The notes beneath the pieces are model-generated. The model was not told the DNA's origin, did no database searches, and saw only the letters and a list, made by a program, of their open reading frames with translations. The translations under genes were made by a program, and so were the position numbers. Positions 1 through 11,732 of a stretch of 64,000 nucleotides of DNA are shown here, piece after piece (positions within the stretch are counted from its first letter, which is position 1; every line of letters begins with the position of its first letter). Origin of the DNA: Patella vulgata (Eukaryota > Mollusca > Gastropoda > Patellidae); the NCBI RefSeq assembly GCF_932274485.2, contig NC_065881.2, positions 15,596,613 to 15,660,612 on the forward strand, read 5' to 3'.

Positions 1-122
1 GCTTCCAGAAGGATGATGATACCGTTGATGCTACTACTTTAGATTGGAATGTTCATATAATATCTAGGATCCTTAATGATGTTGAATATCTAAATCATGT
101 ATCAATAATTTAGGAGTCGTTT

Positions 123-290
123 GGTTGGTTGATTGGTCTAAAGCGTGCAGTTTAGATCATAAAATCTGTCATTGAGTCAAGTGGTATGGTTTCGGTCCAA
201 CACTTGTATGTGACAAGGAGTAGGGTTGCCTTTCCATCCTTGTGGGTTTTCTCCAGGTCCTCCACTTTCTTCCCACTGACCTGTAGACTT
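123..290 (+). repeat. SINE-B fragment (tRNA-derived, old)
   Basis: Recognisable SINE-B phrases run in order: GTCATTGAGTCAAGTGG, TGACAAGGAGTAGGGT, GGGTTTTCTCCAGGTCCTCC and TTCTTCCCACTG. The tRNA-like head is degraded and the 3' tail is missing. Divergence from the other copies in the window suggests an old insertion. Confidence 0.7.
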
Positions 291-300
291 TTCAGATAAG

Positions 301-1011
301 GTCAACAAATCAAATTTGATTCTGTAACTATAATTGTGGCTCAATTTAATCGAATTAAGAAACTTTATTCATTTCTACATTTTACACACAAAAACACAGA
401 ACATGCCAGTTTAAAAATTTTATGTGTATGCTCTATCACAAAGTTCATAGTGGGTTAGCAGGTAACCAGTGGTCTCAAAATAGTATCCGATCAGAATGGA
501 TATGGATTCAGTTACCTTACAGAACCTACTCTGCAAACCCCTCCTCTAGATACTTAAGGACTTATTGATTTCACCATCCTTTGGCTGCCAAGAATCATGG
601 TACAATATATCTGAATATAATTAAAAGGAAAAGACATTCCTAAATGCAGCTTTGAGATATATATTTCTTGAATCTCTCATGGGAACTATAAAATTAATGG
701 ATCAGAACATTTGGCTTTAAATTTATTCCAACAACATCATTGACATAAGGTTAACCGTTTTTAATCCCCGGAGGAAGTCCTCTACAACAGCATCAGTAAT
801 TCTTGTCTTTTTGTGTACATATCAGAATTTGTTTTTATTAAAGTGAACATATAACCACAACCAAACTTGTATGGCATTTTAACATCATCGGGCATTATTC
901 TTGTATTGTCCGTGTAATGTTGTATGATTTTAATGTCTTCCTAATAAATATATAATCTCAGGAAAAGTAGTTTGTATTGTTTTCTAGATTTCTGTTTCTT
1001 ACAGGTGAGGA
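301..1011. other. Unassigned AT-rich DNA
   Basis: No coding signature, RNA gene or copy of the window's repeat families was seen here. Confidence 0.5.
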
Positions 1012-1280
1012 GGCTTGGGTGGCCAAATGGTTAAATGCGCATTTGATCACAAGTTCTGTCATTAAGTCAATTGGTGTGGTTTCAAATTCTCGCTTGTACA
1101 AGGAGTAGGGTCGTCAGTCCAACCTCATGGGTTTTCTCCGGGTCCTCCAGTTTCTTCCCGCTGCTAAAGACCCCGAAACGCTAGAGAATTATAGAAATAA
1201 AATTGAACCATATGTTAGTCAGGAAATGACATAGTTTGTGTCTAGTGGAAGTTAAAACCCATTTTTTTGTCTCTCTCACA
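1012..1280 (+). repeat. SINE-B copy, near full length
   Basis: Head (TGGCCAAATGGTTA as A box, GGTTTCAAATTCTC as decayed B box), core (GGGTTTTCTCCGGGTCCTCC), GAATTAT...AAATAAAATTGAACC stretch and the tail GGAAGTTAAAACCCATTTT then TCTCTCTC are all present in order. It is non-coding, with a decayed RNA polymerase III promoter. No clean target duplication was found. Confidence 0.8.
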
Positions 1281-1458
1281 TATGCATGAATTATCGCCAC
1301 CGATTATCATTTGTATTTTTCATGGGCAACATGTAATTTCTCCCATCCAGATTCAGTGTAAATTAAACTCACTGCTCATGTATTTGCATTTTTCGGAAGA
1401 TATCAAATTTTTTGCAGGACTTCATCCACGCTAAAATTTACTCACATAGATTAATTAA

Positions 1459-1712
1459 GCAGACATTATGTATGCGCTAAATCTGCCTATTGCAAGCCTT
1501 TCTTTGCGCCTTAAATGTTATATAAGTTATTAGTTAGTAATTGACAAGACCATAATCAACTCTCGATGCCACCGGATGTCTCCGATTTGAATTAGATCAG
1601 AATGGTTCGGCAAATTAATACTTTAATTTAAAAAAAAGAAGCAAGGCTAAGACTCAAATGGCCAGTACATTGGTTACGGTCAATGAATACATTTTGCATT
1701 ATCTATATATAC
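1459..1712. mobile_element. M1 MITE, truncated copy
   Basis: A TTAA doublet precedes GCAGACATTATG, and the body CGCTAAATCTGCCTATTGCA ... CATAATCAACTCTCGATG matches the M1 family. The far end near the TTGCATTATCTATATA stretch lacks the terminal repeat, so the copy is incomplete. It encodes nothing. Confidence 0.7.
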
Positions 1713-1986
1713 TCTTCAAAAAAAGTAGGGGATATTCAGAAACAACACAAAACTGAGGTAACCAGTATATGTTAATAACAGACCAATTGCCTGCACATGA
1801 ACATATTAAACAGTTCATATGGGCGGCTTATCTGACGACCCCATTTCACTCGCAATACTGAACAGACTAATAAAAAATTTTGGATTTCCTCAAATAACGA
1901 ACAGCAGCTTTAAGAACACAAGATACCCTTGCGTGCAAGTACAGCACATAGAACAGGTTATGTTTTTGTATATTTGAAATGGTCAG

Positions 1987-2197
1987 GGTTTGGGTGTCTA
2001 AATGATTTAAGTGAACTGATTTCGATTCCCAGCTCATACGTGACAAGGAGTATAGGGTCGCCGGATTTTCTTCAGATTCTCCTGTTTCCACCCACTGGCA
2101 CTGCTTAAGGCCCCAATGAGCAAGCGGATTATTAAAATATAATTAAATATGTTAAAACCCGAAATGACCTGGTTTGTGTGCGACTGTCTCTCATGAA
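1987..2197 (+). repeat. SINE-B copy, diverged, head partly deleted
   Basis: The sequence GGGTGTCTAAATGATTTAAG, ACGTGACAAGGAGT, TCTTCAGATTCTCCTGTTTCC, GCAAGCGGATTATT and CCCGAAATGACC follows SINE-B order. The segment between the A box and B box is shortened. Confidence 0.7.
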
Positions 2198-2355
2198 CAT
2201 TTCTTCCCCAACTAAGACAGTCTATTATTCAATATTGTATCCACAGGTCATAAATTTGGAGAAGCCCATCAACCATTCCCATGGACACTACATTTCAAAA
2301 ATATTCTGGACTCTTATACAGGAATGTCGAGAAGACGCATAAGAAACCTTATTTA

Positions 2356-2764
2356 GGGGCGGGTGCAGAGAGGGGGTGCACCCCCCCCCCCCCCTGCTCA
2401 GCTACATAATTGTTTTTGTAAAACAACCCTTTTTATGAGAAAAGTGCCATAACTGTGCTTTACCCTTTATCGTCAGATTGGCACTCAAATCGCGATATAA
2501 TGATTTAGATTGTGTGATATAACAATAAATGCTTTGGATAAATATAAATTGATTCAAAATGTGATCATGTTAATTCATAATAAAAATTGATGTCAAACAG
2601 GATGTTGGATTTCTCTGTTTAAAAAGCTCAATGTGCATCGCCATAATGACGATAGAGACCATGTATTTCTCAAAAAAATTCCAGCTGAGGGGGGAGGGGG
2701 GAGGATACATTGTCTAAAGGAACCTGCAAACCCCCTCCGGCAAAAATTCCTGGATCCTCTCCTG
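2356..2764. mobile_element. C/G-tract MITE (M6), hAT-like, first copy
   Basis: The element begins GGGGCGGG, carries a long C run then TGCTCAGCTACATAA, and ends TTCCTGGATCCTCTCCTG. TTATTTA lies immediately on both sides (2349-2355 and 2765-2771), a likely target duplication. The interior matches the copies at 35.7 and 37.0 kb. Its imperfect TIR (CAGG.GCGGATC type) and about 8-bp target suggest a hAT-like non-autonomous element. No transposase is present. Confidence 0.7.
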
Positions 2765-3111
2765 TTATTTAAATAACATAGACTGTTAAGAAATATTCGA
2801 CATGAGGTTTCTGTCTATATCAGAGAAGCTGCTTCAGTGGAAGATATATGCGTATGTTCTTTCCACGACCTTTTACAGGAAACCTGTTGTAAGCTTACAT
2901 GAAAGGCTTCAAGGTACATATTTCATTCTTCCTGTCGACAAAGCTTCCCGTATAACTATAAGTTTTCTTGTCATTGCGGGGGCCATTATATAAGAAATAG
3001 GGTAATATATTGTTCTTTAGTAGAATGTACGTCGTTTCGGCCACTTAGGTTATTAACCCAAACTAATAAGCTCCTATTGAACTTTTCAGAGTATTTTGAG
3101 TATAGTAAGTA
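2765..3111. other. Unassigned DNA
   Basis: A 63-residue ORF at 2802-2993 shows no family signature. Nothing else was recognised. Confidence 0.4.
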
Positions 3112-3400
3112 GGGGGTCACGGTGGCTAAGTGGGTAAGACGCTGGCTCGCTAGCCTGGATGTGGGGTGTTCGATCCCAGCATTGGCCGAGAAAGTTCATC
3201 TAGATTATGCAGGACGGAGGGCCTAACAAGGACAACTTGCTTTCTAGTCGTTCGGATGGGAAGAAAAACCGAAATCTCGTGTACACATTGGCGTCCACGT
3301 AAAAGATCCCTTGACAGTTGGAATTCGATAGGCGCGTAGTGCCGCTGTCTGGGCAAAATTTCCCTCATACCACACTGTATGGCGTATGCCTGTCTTCATT

Positions 3401-5697
3401 TATGGAAGGATAACGTTGCCAATATTATTTCATTGTTCACGGTGCAAACTGCAAATGTCACGGTGTTAAAATACAGAATACACTTTTCAATAATACAAAA
3501 TGCAGTATAATAGTTATTTTGCACATTACACTTCTGCATTCTGCATAATAGACAAATGGATAATAGAACCTTGCATAGTAGAACATATACCTTATATGGG
3601 ATGTACGACGTACGTCATTTGCATACGGAAAAAAATCCGGACTATGACGGAAATTAATAATTTACGCGATAAAGACATAAGGCCGAGGTCATTAGAAGGG
3701 GACAGTACTCGGTTTTGTTAGTCTTCAACGTCCAAGCTCTATAATGTAATCAGTTCGACGATTAGAGGATTCTGAAAGATAATAGTCTGGTTTAACGAAA
3801 CTATTCTTATTTGTCCTCATCGGTAATCATTTTCTTGTTAAAAATTAAATTGAATATCTTATTTAATTGACTGGGCTCTAAAACCCTTTTTTGGGGCAAG
3901 GTTAAAGAATCTTATAATAACCGAGCGGAATCTCTCACCCGTATTCCGGCACTCGGATTCGAAATGAAGTTAGCACACATATTCCTAGCGCCAATAAAAA
4001 CCTAGCTATAATTATCACGAAAATAATTGTTACCTTTATGTTAGAAAATAACATTTTAAGACATATTAATGCAAAGTATATAATATGTAATAGACCCCCC
4101 CCCCCCTCCCCCAAAGAAATTTGCTGAAATAAAGATCTTGGAGCCAGTAAAGCTAGTTTAGAAGTTATTGTGTGCGCAGTGAGCCTACCCTAACTCGATT
4201 CCCCACATAGTTAGTACGTTTACAGTAATATATCTCCAAAAGCCAGCATAGAAGGCTTCTGGGTTTTTATATTCTCGTAGTTTATTCATCCCTTGACTCT
4301 GTGAAATACAAAACATGTTGCCACCAAAGCTGGTTCGGGTGCTTTTTGATGAAACGTGGGCGTACCCCTTGTTTATTGTACCCACGAACTCCGCCTGGAA
4401 TCCGGTGCTGGGAACTTTTCGGTGGTATAACTCGATACCCCAACATAGAAAGTTAATGAAATTTGGCATGTTCACACCTTATGCATCTGTCGATTTGGTG
4501 AAATAAAGATCTTGGAGCCACCAAAGCTAATTTAGAAGTTATTGTGTGCGCAGCGAGCCTACCCTATCCAGATTCCCTGACATATTTAGTACGTTTACGG
4601 TAATATATCTCTAAAAGCCAGCATAGGAGGCTTCTGGATTTTTGTATTCCAGTAGTTATTCATCCCTTGACTGTGAAATACAAAACATTTTGCCACCAAA
4701 GCCAGTTGGGAGTGCTTTTTGGTGCAGTGTGGACGTACCCCTTGTTTATTGCACCCGCAAACCCCGCCTCGAATCCAGGTGCTGGGAACTTTGCGGTGGT
4801 TATAACTCGATACGCCAATATAGAAAGTAAATGAAAATTGGCCTGTTCATATCTTATCCATCTGTTGATTTGGTGAAATAAAGATCTTGGAGCCACCAAA
4901 GCTATTTTATAAGTTATTGCGTGCGCGATGAGCCTACCCTAACCCGATCCCCCCATGGTTTTAGTATGTTTACGGTGATATTTCTCTAAAAGCCAGCCTA
5001 GGAAGCTTCTGAAAATTTGTATTCTAGTAGTTTTTTCATCCCCTGATTCCATGAAACAATAAAAAAATTTGCAATCAAAGCTGGTTTCGGTGCGTTTTGA
5101 TGCAGCGTGGACGTAGGCCTACCCCTTTTCTGCGTGCTCAGTTAGCCTAGTGTGCGATATTTTAGTATGTTTACGGTAATAGTATATTTTTTTTCATGGG
5201 GGGGAGGGGTCTATTACATATATACTTTGCATTAATATGTCGTTTTTTAATATAAAGGTAACAATTATTTTCGTGATAATTATATCTAGGTTTTTATTGG
5301 CGCTAGGAATATGTGTGCTAACTTCATTTCGTATCCAGGTGACTTTATGGCTTTATCGCGTAAATCATTAATTTCCGTCATAGTCCGGACTTTTTTCCGT
5401 ATGCAAATGACGTTCGTCGTAGATCCCATATAAGGTATACGTTCTACTATGCAAGGTTCTATTATGCATTTGTCTATTATGCAAAATGCAGAATGCAGAA
5501 GTGTAATGTGCAAAATAACTATTCTACTGTATTTTGTATTATTGAAAAGTGTATTCTGTATTTTAACACCGTGACATTGGTATTGTTGAGCAATGGAAAT
5601 TGCAAATTGTAAAACTAAAATACGTATTTTGAACTACTGACATTTGCAGTTTGCACCGTGAACAATGAAATAATATTGGCAACGTTATACTTCCATA
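3401..5697. mobile_element. Foldback-type DNA element with long TIRs, 6-bp target duplication
   Basis: The element opens TATGGAAGGATAACGTTGCC and closes with the inverse, GGCAACGTTATACTTCCATA. Inverted homology runs inward to about 4110 on the left and about 5195 on the right, each arm ending in a C or G run followed by the interior. The left arm carries an extra block at about 3690-3950 and the right arm an extra piece at about 5580-5640. TTCATT is duplicated at 3395-3400 and 5698-5703. The interior is a tandem repeat, and no transposase ORF is present. A 6-bp duplication with a TAY terminus would fit my memory of the IS3EU superfamily, but that is only a suggestion. Confidence 0.88.
4117..5190. 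repeat. 374-bp tandem repeat inside the foldback element
   Basis: The phrase AAAGATCTTGGAGCCA recurs at 4131, 4505 and 4880, giving a period of 374-375 bp and almost three units, the last one shortened and diverged. Each unit also contains GTGTGCGC, AAAAGCCAGC and a GTACCCCTTGTTTATT-like stretch. The short ORFs seen here on both strands recur between units because of the repeat and are not evidence of genes. Confidence 0.88.
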
Positions 5698-5847
5698 TTC
5701 ATTAGCCCAGTCCGCAGCAGAACAGTAGGACGTTAAACCCCATTTCATTTCGTATAGTAAGTAATGGGGCTATGATTTGTTATCAAAATTCTAAATTACA
5801 CAACAAGGAAATACCACTAAATTAACCATCGATCTGGAAACATTTAA

Positions 5848-6245
5848 ACATACATTATGCAAGAGCTAAATCTGCCTATTGCAGGTTTTTCTTTGAGTCT
5901 GAAATGTTTTCTAAATTATTAATTAGACATTTTAATTAAAATTAACTTATCCAGGTCATAATCAACTCTCGATGGCATCGGATTTCTCCGATATTAAATA
6001 GATTAGAACAGTTCAGCCATATTTTGATTTAAGCTAAAAATGGAGGAGCGAGACTTAGCTTCGAACAACCAGTACGGTGGTTGAAATTATTGCACACGTC
6101 TTGTCAAACCTTCAAAGGCTAATATCTTCGCTCGCAATTGAGTAATTTGAATAAAATTTTCAAATTATTCATTTTACATTATCTATCTTCGAACTATTAT
6201 AGCAAGAATGGCTAGCTATTTATCTAAATCTAACATAATGTACCT
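5848..6245. mobile_element. M1 MITE, full length
   Basis: TTAA flanks both ends (5844-5847 and 6246-6249). The termini are ACATACATTATGC and CATAATGTACCT, inverted relative to each other. At 398 bp it is non-coding and matches seven other M1 copies in the window. Confidence 0.85.
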
Positions 6246-6249
6246 TTAA

Positions 6250-7139
6250 ATAACCAAAGGAATAAGGATTGACCGAGAGAGAGAGACTAATGTGCAGCCA
6301 GTGATGTGCGGGGTATTTTTTAATAAAGTGAATAGTGGCACAAACGCACCACTGCTGAAGCAAATTGCCCCAGTGCTTTGTAAATAAATTAAAAAAGCAG
6401 CGGGGCAATACCGATGTAAAAATCCACGCTTTGGAGCAATATTTGAGAGAAGTAAAGTAGCATATTTAGGTAGACATCACACTTTAAAGTTACAATTTCA
6501 TATTTTCTAAGAAAGTCAAAACACAATTATTTCTATGTCTTTTGCTCAATAGCTTGTCAACTCACTATTATACGATCATAGGTGTCATTCTCACACTTAA
6601 AACTCATTTACACCGGAAATAATAACACAATTACCTCCCAATTACCTCCCTTGTTTTCTATTCTCCACCATGGAGTAGCTATCCTCAAACGTTTGAATTT
6701 GAAGAGGAAAATGATATTTTTGCTAATTTCTCAACTGGCAATAGTGAATTATAGGATTAATAGGATTATTCTTTAACAAGGTAGGACTGTTTATAGATAC
6801 CATCTATTTTAAGGCTTTATTTTAATACATTTTAAAAATATAACGTAAAAATATGAAATTGCATAAACGACCCGTTCAAATCCCAAACCAGGGAAGTTAG
6901 ATGATATTGTTTCCATGTTGAATTATGACATTGGGAAACTAAGTTGAGTCGGGTGCTCTCTATGCTCCTCCCCACGTTCTCTATGCCTCAGTGCTTCACG
7001 GTGGTTTTACAAGGATTTCTGAGGCTGAAGGTTACTAGGTTTAAGATAACTGCAAGACACAATGCTACCAAGTAGTCACCAATCCAGTTGTCTAAACGTC
7101 TTAAAACATTGTATTCTAGTTCCATGCGACGATCTGACC
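6250..7139. other. Unassigned AT-rich DNA
   Basis: It contains a short GAGAGAGAGA run near 6277 and no gene-like or repeat-family sequence that I could assign. Confidence 0.45.
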
Positions 7140-7245
7140 CCCTGTAATGCGGCTGTCCGGGCAATTTTTCCCTCATAGCACACTATATGGCATATGTCCA
7201 TCTTCATTAGCCCGGTCGGTGCAAAAAAAGTAGGACGCTAAACCA
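7140..7245 (+). repeat. SINE-A 3' fragment
   Basis: The fragment reads GCGGCTGTCCGGGCAA, CCCTCATAGCACACT, TTCATTAGCCCGGTCGG and AGTAGGACGCTAAACC, the 3' third of SINE-A. The head is absent, as expected for a 5'-truncated retroposed copy. Confidence 0.8.
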
Positions 7246-8288
7246 CACTCTTTCTTAAGTTCTATGATCTATTTTCAAAGAATAACTAACCTTTGAGTTG
7301 GAGATTTCACAGATAAGATATTTTGGCTCAGTTGGACATTTGAGTCGCATCGTATCCGTAAGTCTTTTTGACTGATGGCGACTTTCTTGGTGCAAATTGA
7401 TTACATGTGAATAGGAAATGGCCGTTATTATTTGTATTAACATTCTTTATTTAATCCTTGCCGTATACCATTTCACATTTAATATAATTTAATGACAGGT
7501 TTCAGAATGACTTGCTGGAAAATGCTCGAAATCAGGAACGAAATCCATTAAAAACAAAACTTGGCAAAATTCCTATCATAAATACATAGTAAGAAAATGA
7601 AATTAATATCACGATATTCTTATTCTCTTCCAAGTATTATACTTGCTAAAGAAAAATTATACAGCCTATGCGAAATGCATTTGGAGTATGTAATTATCAA
7701 TGAATAAAATTGATGGCTCGCCGAAGTTTTGCTGTAAGAATTGAGTTACAATAGTCCAGGAGTCATTAAAGAAAAGGTTTGACCACATCAGTTTCTGCAT
7801 TTAGCACACATAGACTATCTACTTTGAGAATATATCTCTGCCCTGAATGGCCGCCATATTCATAATTAGTATACAATTTTGCAGTTCGGTTCTACCCCAT
7901 TTTACTCTTTCCATACACACAACGACCAAATAAAGATATTTAATTTATTAAATGGAAGCCAAATAAATAATTATCAACATTCTCGAAGCATATTTAGTGT
8001 TTTCGACTAAAATTGTCGATTTAGGAATTAAAATGTCGGCCAACCAACTTCGTGTCTGTTGTCAAGAGGCGCTAATTGTGGACAGACAGCGTAAGTTTCG
8101 TATGCAGTCTCAAGGGAATGTTATGACGAATCCTAAATGACTTACCTGACTTACAGGTCAGTGTTGGTATTTTTAAGGGGTAACGCTCACGCAAAAAGGA
8201 CAACAATTTACCAAAGAGAGAACCTGAATGACAGTTAATGGAAACAATTATATATCGGAGATTATACTTATATTCAAACCACGATAGT
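7246..8288. other. Unassigned AT-rich DNA
   Basis: No coding, RNA or repeat-family signal was recognised over about one kilobase. Confidence 0.45.
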
Positions 8289-8300
8289 TTGATGCATAAG

Positions 8301-8682
8301 AAATGAAATGAAATGAAATGAAATGGGGTTTAACGTCCTACTGTTCTGCTCCTATACTGGGCTAATGAAGACGGGCATACGCCATACAGTATGCTATGAG
8401 GGAAATTTTGCCCGGGCAGCGGCACTATCGCCTACTCTTATATCGAATTCCAACTGCCAAGGGATCTTTTACGTGCATTCCAATGTATACACGGGACCTC
8501 GGTTTTTCGTCTCATCCGAAGGACTAGACAGCTGTCCTTGTCAGGCCCTCCGTTCTGCATCACTGACAAGGGGAAACCACGTCGGAAAATCCAGATGAAC
8601 TTTCTCGGCCAATGCAGAGATCGAACACTCGACCTCCAGGCTAGCGAGCCAGCGTCTTAACCAACTAGCCACTGTGGCTCCC
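8301..8682 (-). repeat. SINE-A copy, full length
   Basis: Target duplications TTGATGCATAAG (8289-8300) and TTGATGTATAAG (8683-8694) differ at one base. On the minus strand the order is tRNA-like head (B box GTTCGATC near 8620), body, GACGTTAAACCCCATTTC and four ATTTC repeats. It closely resembles the copy at 46.6 kb, so both may be recent members of one subfamily. Confidence 0.92.
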
Positions 8683-8694
8683 TTGATGTATAAG

Positions 8695-9610
8695 CGTTCA
8701 GTTACTGGAGTAATAATATCAATAACAAAAGAAGCATGGGAAGCACAAAGGAAAAATGGAAATTACGAATGACACAACCAATACAGGCTGTATATGTATT
8801 CAACTGTTGCTGTTGTGGCATACGAAACTTTCGATGACTGTCTACAAAACGCGAAGGCAAGAAATGAACAAGGTGAAGCTGGATTCGTGCAGATTATTTC
8901 TTACTTTCTTGCCTTCGCACTGAACCTTATAACGGAGCAAAGCCGCGACGGGGTGAGATTGGGACCATTTATCGCTGTTTCTTGGCTAAACCTCCAAAAA
9001 TCGTGAACCCGGCACCACATTTAGTATAATGTTATGGCACCACATTAAAAATAAAGTTACGGCACCACATTTAGCCATGACACTTGTGAGATAAGTTTTG
9101 GTCTGATTACAAGAAAGCCCTGACGAAATTAATTAAGTGTAATATGTTAGATTTTAAAATAACTTCTTGGACAACAACTGCAGTGGTGGACTGGTGGTGG
9201 TGGCATCTAGTTGTTTACAAAATAATAAGCTTCCATATTGAATGATGATATGTCGGGTAGTAAGTCTAAATGTCAGGTCTAAATCAGGAAGACTTCTAAA
9301 TGTTATATTTTAAATTTATCTATTCATCAGACAGACTGGTCCAGTGGGGCTTTTTTTAAAAGAAAACTCAGCCCACGAGGTTTTTCTATTTATAACCAGA
9401 CGAATGACATGTGCACCAATTTCGATGTAGAATACCAGACATGTGGCAACTGGAGAAACACGATGAACATTGTAAACCTGGACGAACAACATTAATAAAA
9501 CACGCACCGAGAAGACGGAAGTTATTTTAACCTCATAATGATAACATCTTGAGTTACGCCGATTTGTTACGAAATATGACCATTGACCATATCATGGTCT
9601 TGTTTTATGA
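8695..9610. other. Unassigned DNA with small local repeats
   Basis: A 14-bp inverted repeat, GCGAAGGCAAGAAA, occurs near 8850 and 8913. GGCACCACATT recurs three times between about 9010 and 9080. A 70-residue ORF spans 8794-9006 but shows no family signature. Confidence 0.45.
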
Positions 9611-10330
9611 GAAATGGAATGAAATGAAATGGTGTTTAAAGGAGCTAAATCGCTAACATTTGGGACCTAGAAATTGACACAAGTGGGTCGCAACTCATAT
9701 AATACTGTAATATGAATGTATATAAACTGATTTACATCCAATCATTTCCGTTTTTACTCTAATTTCAAATCAGTTATGTTCCGTGAAATAAGCCAGCAGT
9801 CTCAATCTAATGCAAATTCCTAGCGTCTGGTTATTCCAGTCTACATACGCCGTTTGGTTTGGTGCAATATGTCTAGCCTCGTTCCTCGAGTCTCTTGCTA
9901 GAACTGGGGCTGAAACGCATTATGGTACACGATTCGTGTACCAATGGTAAAATATTTATTTTGTCTTAAATATTGGATATCAGAAGCCCATCTTTTTCCG
10001 GTAAGATCACAGCATCAATGTAGATTTAAATTGACAAATAATTTGTGTTTTCAATGTTGAAGATTTTGGATGATATTGAGTTAGAGACTTAGCTACTTTA
10101 ACGTCCTACTGTTCTAATGGGCTAATGAAGACGGGCATACCCCATACAGTGTGCTATGAGGACAAATTTGACAGGACTGTGGCACAATGGCCTACTCTTA
10201 TAACTGCCGAGGGAGCTTTTACGTAAACGCCAGGGGAAACCACGTCGGAAAATCCCGATGAACTTTCTCGGCCGACGCAGGGGTCAAACACGCGACCTCC
10301 AGGCTAGCGAGCCAGCGTCTTTCCCACTGT
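9611..10330 (-). repeat. SINE-A copy interrupted by an M2 MITE
   Basis: The tail ATTTC repeats and CACCATTTC are at 9611-9639. The SINE resumes at 10102 with CGTCCTACTGTTCT and continues to its head near 10330. The break falls in the family motif GTTTAACGTCC, whose TTAA was the insertion target. The head is diverged near its end. Confidence 0.85.
9640..10097. mobile_element. M2 MITE, full length, inside SINE-A
   Basis: The termini AGGAGCTAAATCGC and GACTTAGCTACT are inverted and flanked by TTAA at 9636-9639 and 10098-10101. The body contains TGGTACACGATTCGTGTACCA, an internal palindrome seen in other M2 copies. It is 458 bp and non-coding. TTAA with an AG start is known for Kolobok-like elements, and the family assignment is my inference. 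Confidence 0.85.
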
Positions 10331-11419
10331 TTCATGGACTACCACTTCCGGTTTCGGAGTTATGCTACTTCCGGTTGAGTTACGTCTGGTCAACAGCTAG
10401 TGTTCAGTATTTCACAATTGGTCATTAGAATTAAACAGTTACATAACTAGATGGAGAAATCGTATATTACAACGTCGTGGCCGAGTTTCTTGATAATGTA
10501 GTATATGTAATATAATGTAATGTAGTATATGTAATATAATGTAATGTAGTATATGTAATATAATTCGCAATTTTCAATGTAATTAGAAACTAGAACTTTA
10601 AGATAAACAAGTTAGGTTGAAGAGTTCATATATTTGAAACAATCGTCGTGGTCGGAAAGAACGTTGGGGATTTTCAACCCCGGTTCCAACGTATTATATA
10701 GAGATAGGGCCTCACCGGAGTGCACGCACACCCCTCGCCGTTGTAGTTTGGCGACGAGTAGGCGGAAACGCCACGGTTCTTCTCCTCGGCATTGCAATCA
10801 TGACCATAGAAAGCCAACGTGTGTTAGTCTCTAGTCTCAAAATGACCTAAAGATGTGCTAAAGAGCCAATAAACTCCATTAACCCTCCGATAATCATTAA
10901 AACTGAACAAAAAAGACCTTTTCTTCAAAACGATTCGCAAATATAAATTTAAAATAAGTTAATAGAATAAGTATCAGACAAAAAAAAATATATGGGAAGA
11001 TAAAGATTTTCCCCTGAGTAAACTTATAAAATAAATTGAAAATTCAAAGAGATGTCAGAGTAAACTAGGAATAATATTATAAAACAGAACTAACACGTGA
11101 CAGGCACCGTCTGGGTAGGCGAAGTTAAATTGACAAATAAATAATATTGATTAGAATGTAAAATTGAATTATGTTTTAATGTGTACATCCCGAATATTTA
11201 AGTTGTAGTACAAATAAGTAATTGAACACGACATGGCCGAACTTTGACATTATTGATATAAATGATAATTTTAATAGAATAATGTTTATTGTTTAAGAAG
11301 GCATGCCAATCCAGTCCCGTAGCTAGCTGGTGTGTGTGTGTGCGGGGGGGAGGGGCTTGTATGATATATAGCGAGAGGTGTGAAATCAATAGAAACCAAT
11401 GTAAACTTTAAATAGCATA
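10331..11419. other. Unassigned DNA with a 24-bp minisatellite
   Basis: Three tandem copies of a 24-bp unit (GTAGTATATGTAATATAATG plus TAAT) lie at about 10497-10563. The two overlapping ORFs at 10612-10834 lie on opposite strands and neither has a recognisable motif. Confidence 0.55.
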
Positions 11420-11427
11420 ACTTTAGT

Positions 11428-11432
<5 letters not shown>

Positions 11433-11468
<36 letters not shown>

Positions 11469-11732
11469 GGGGTTTAACGTCCACTTGACACAAACCGGGT
11501 CATTTCGGGACTAACATATGGTTTAATTTTATTTCAATAATTCGCTTGCGCATAGGGGTCTTTAGCAGTGGGAGGAAACCGGATGACCCGGGGAAAAACA
11601 GCGAGGTTGGACAGGTGACCCTACTCCTTGTCACGTACAATCGGGGATTCGAAACCACGTCGATCAGTTAACTCAATGACAGGTCGTATGATACAGCACG
11701 CAGGTGCTAACCATTCGGCCATCCAACCCCGC
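11433..11732 (-). repeat. SINE-B copy, full length
   Basis: A perfect 13-bp duplication, ACTTTAGTTAGAG, lies at 11420-11432 and 11733-11745. On the minus strand the head (GGTTGGATGGCCGAATGG), the core and the tail are present, ending in a GA/CT microsatellite of about 32 bp. Promoter boxes are readable. Confidence 0.93.

Larger units (their letters stand above)
3112..5751 (+). mobile_element. SINE-A copy split by a 2.3-kb foldback element
   Basis: The SINE head and body occupy 3112-3400 and its tail occupies 5704-5751. The two parts join exactly when the foldback element and one TTCATT are removed, giving the family sequence TCTTCATTAGCCCAGTC. A 12-bp duplication, GTATAGTAAGTA, flanks the whole at 3100-3111 and 5752-5763. 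The A box (TGGCTAAGTGGG) and B box (TGTTCGATCCC) are readable, so this is a tRNA-derived SINE and not a tRNA gene. The SINE alone is about 337 bp. Confidence 0.9.

Noticed and set aside
3114-3185. tRNA-like sequence with good A and B boxes (also near 62760 and 41800)
   Set aside because: They are followed directly by SINE bodies, lack a closing acceptor stem, and recur many times. They are SINE heads, not tRNA genes.
3401-5697. Polinton or other virus-like element, from the 6-bp duplication and long terminal inverted repeats
   Set aside because: It is only 2.3 kb, filled with tandem repeats, with no coding signature, and its ends do not match the AG...TC pattern of that group.
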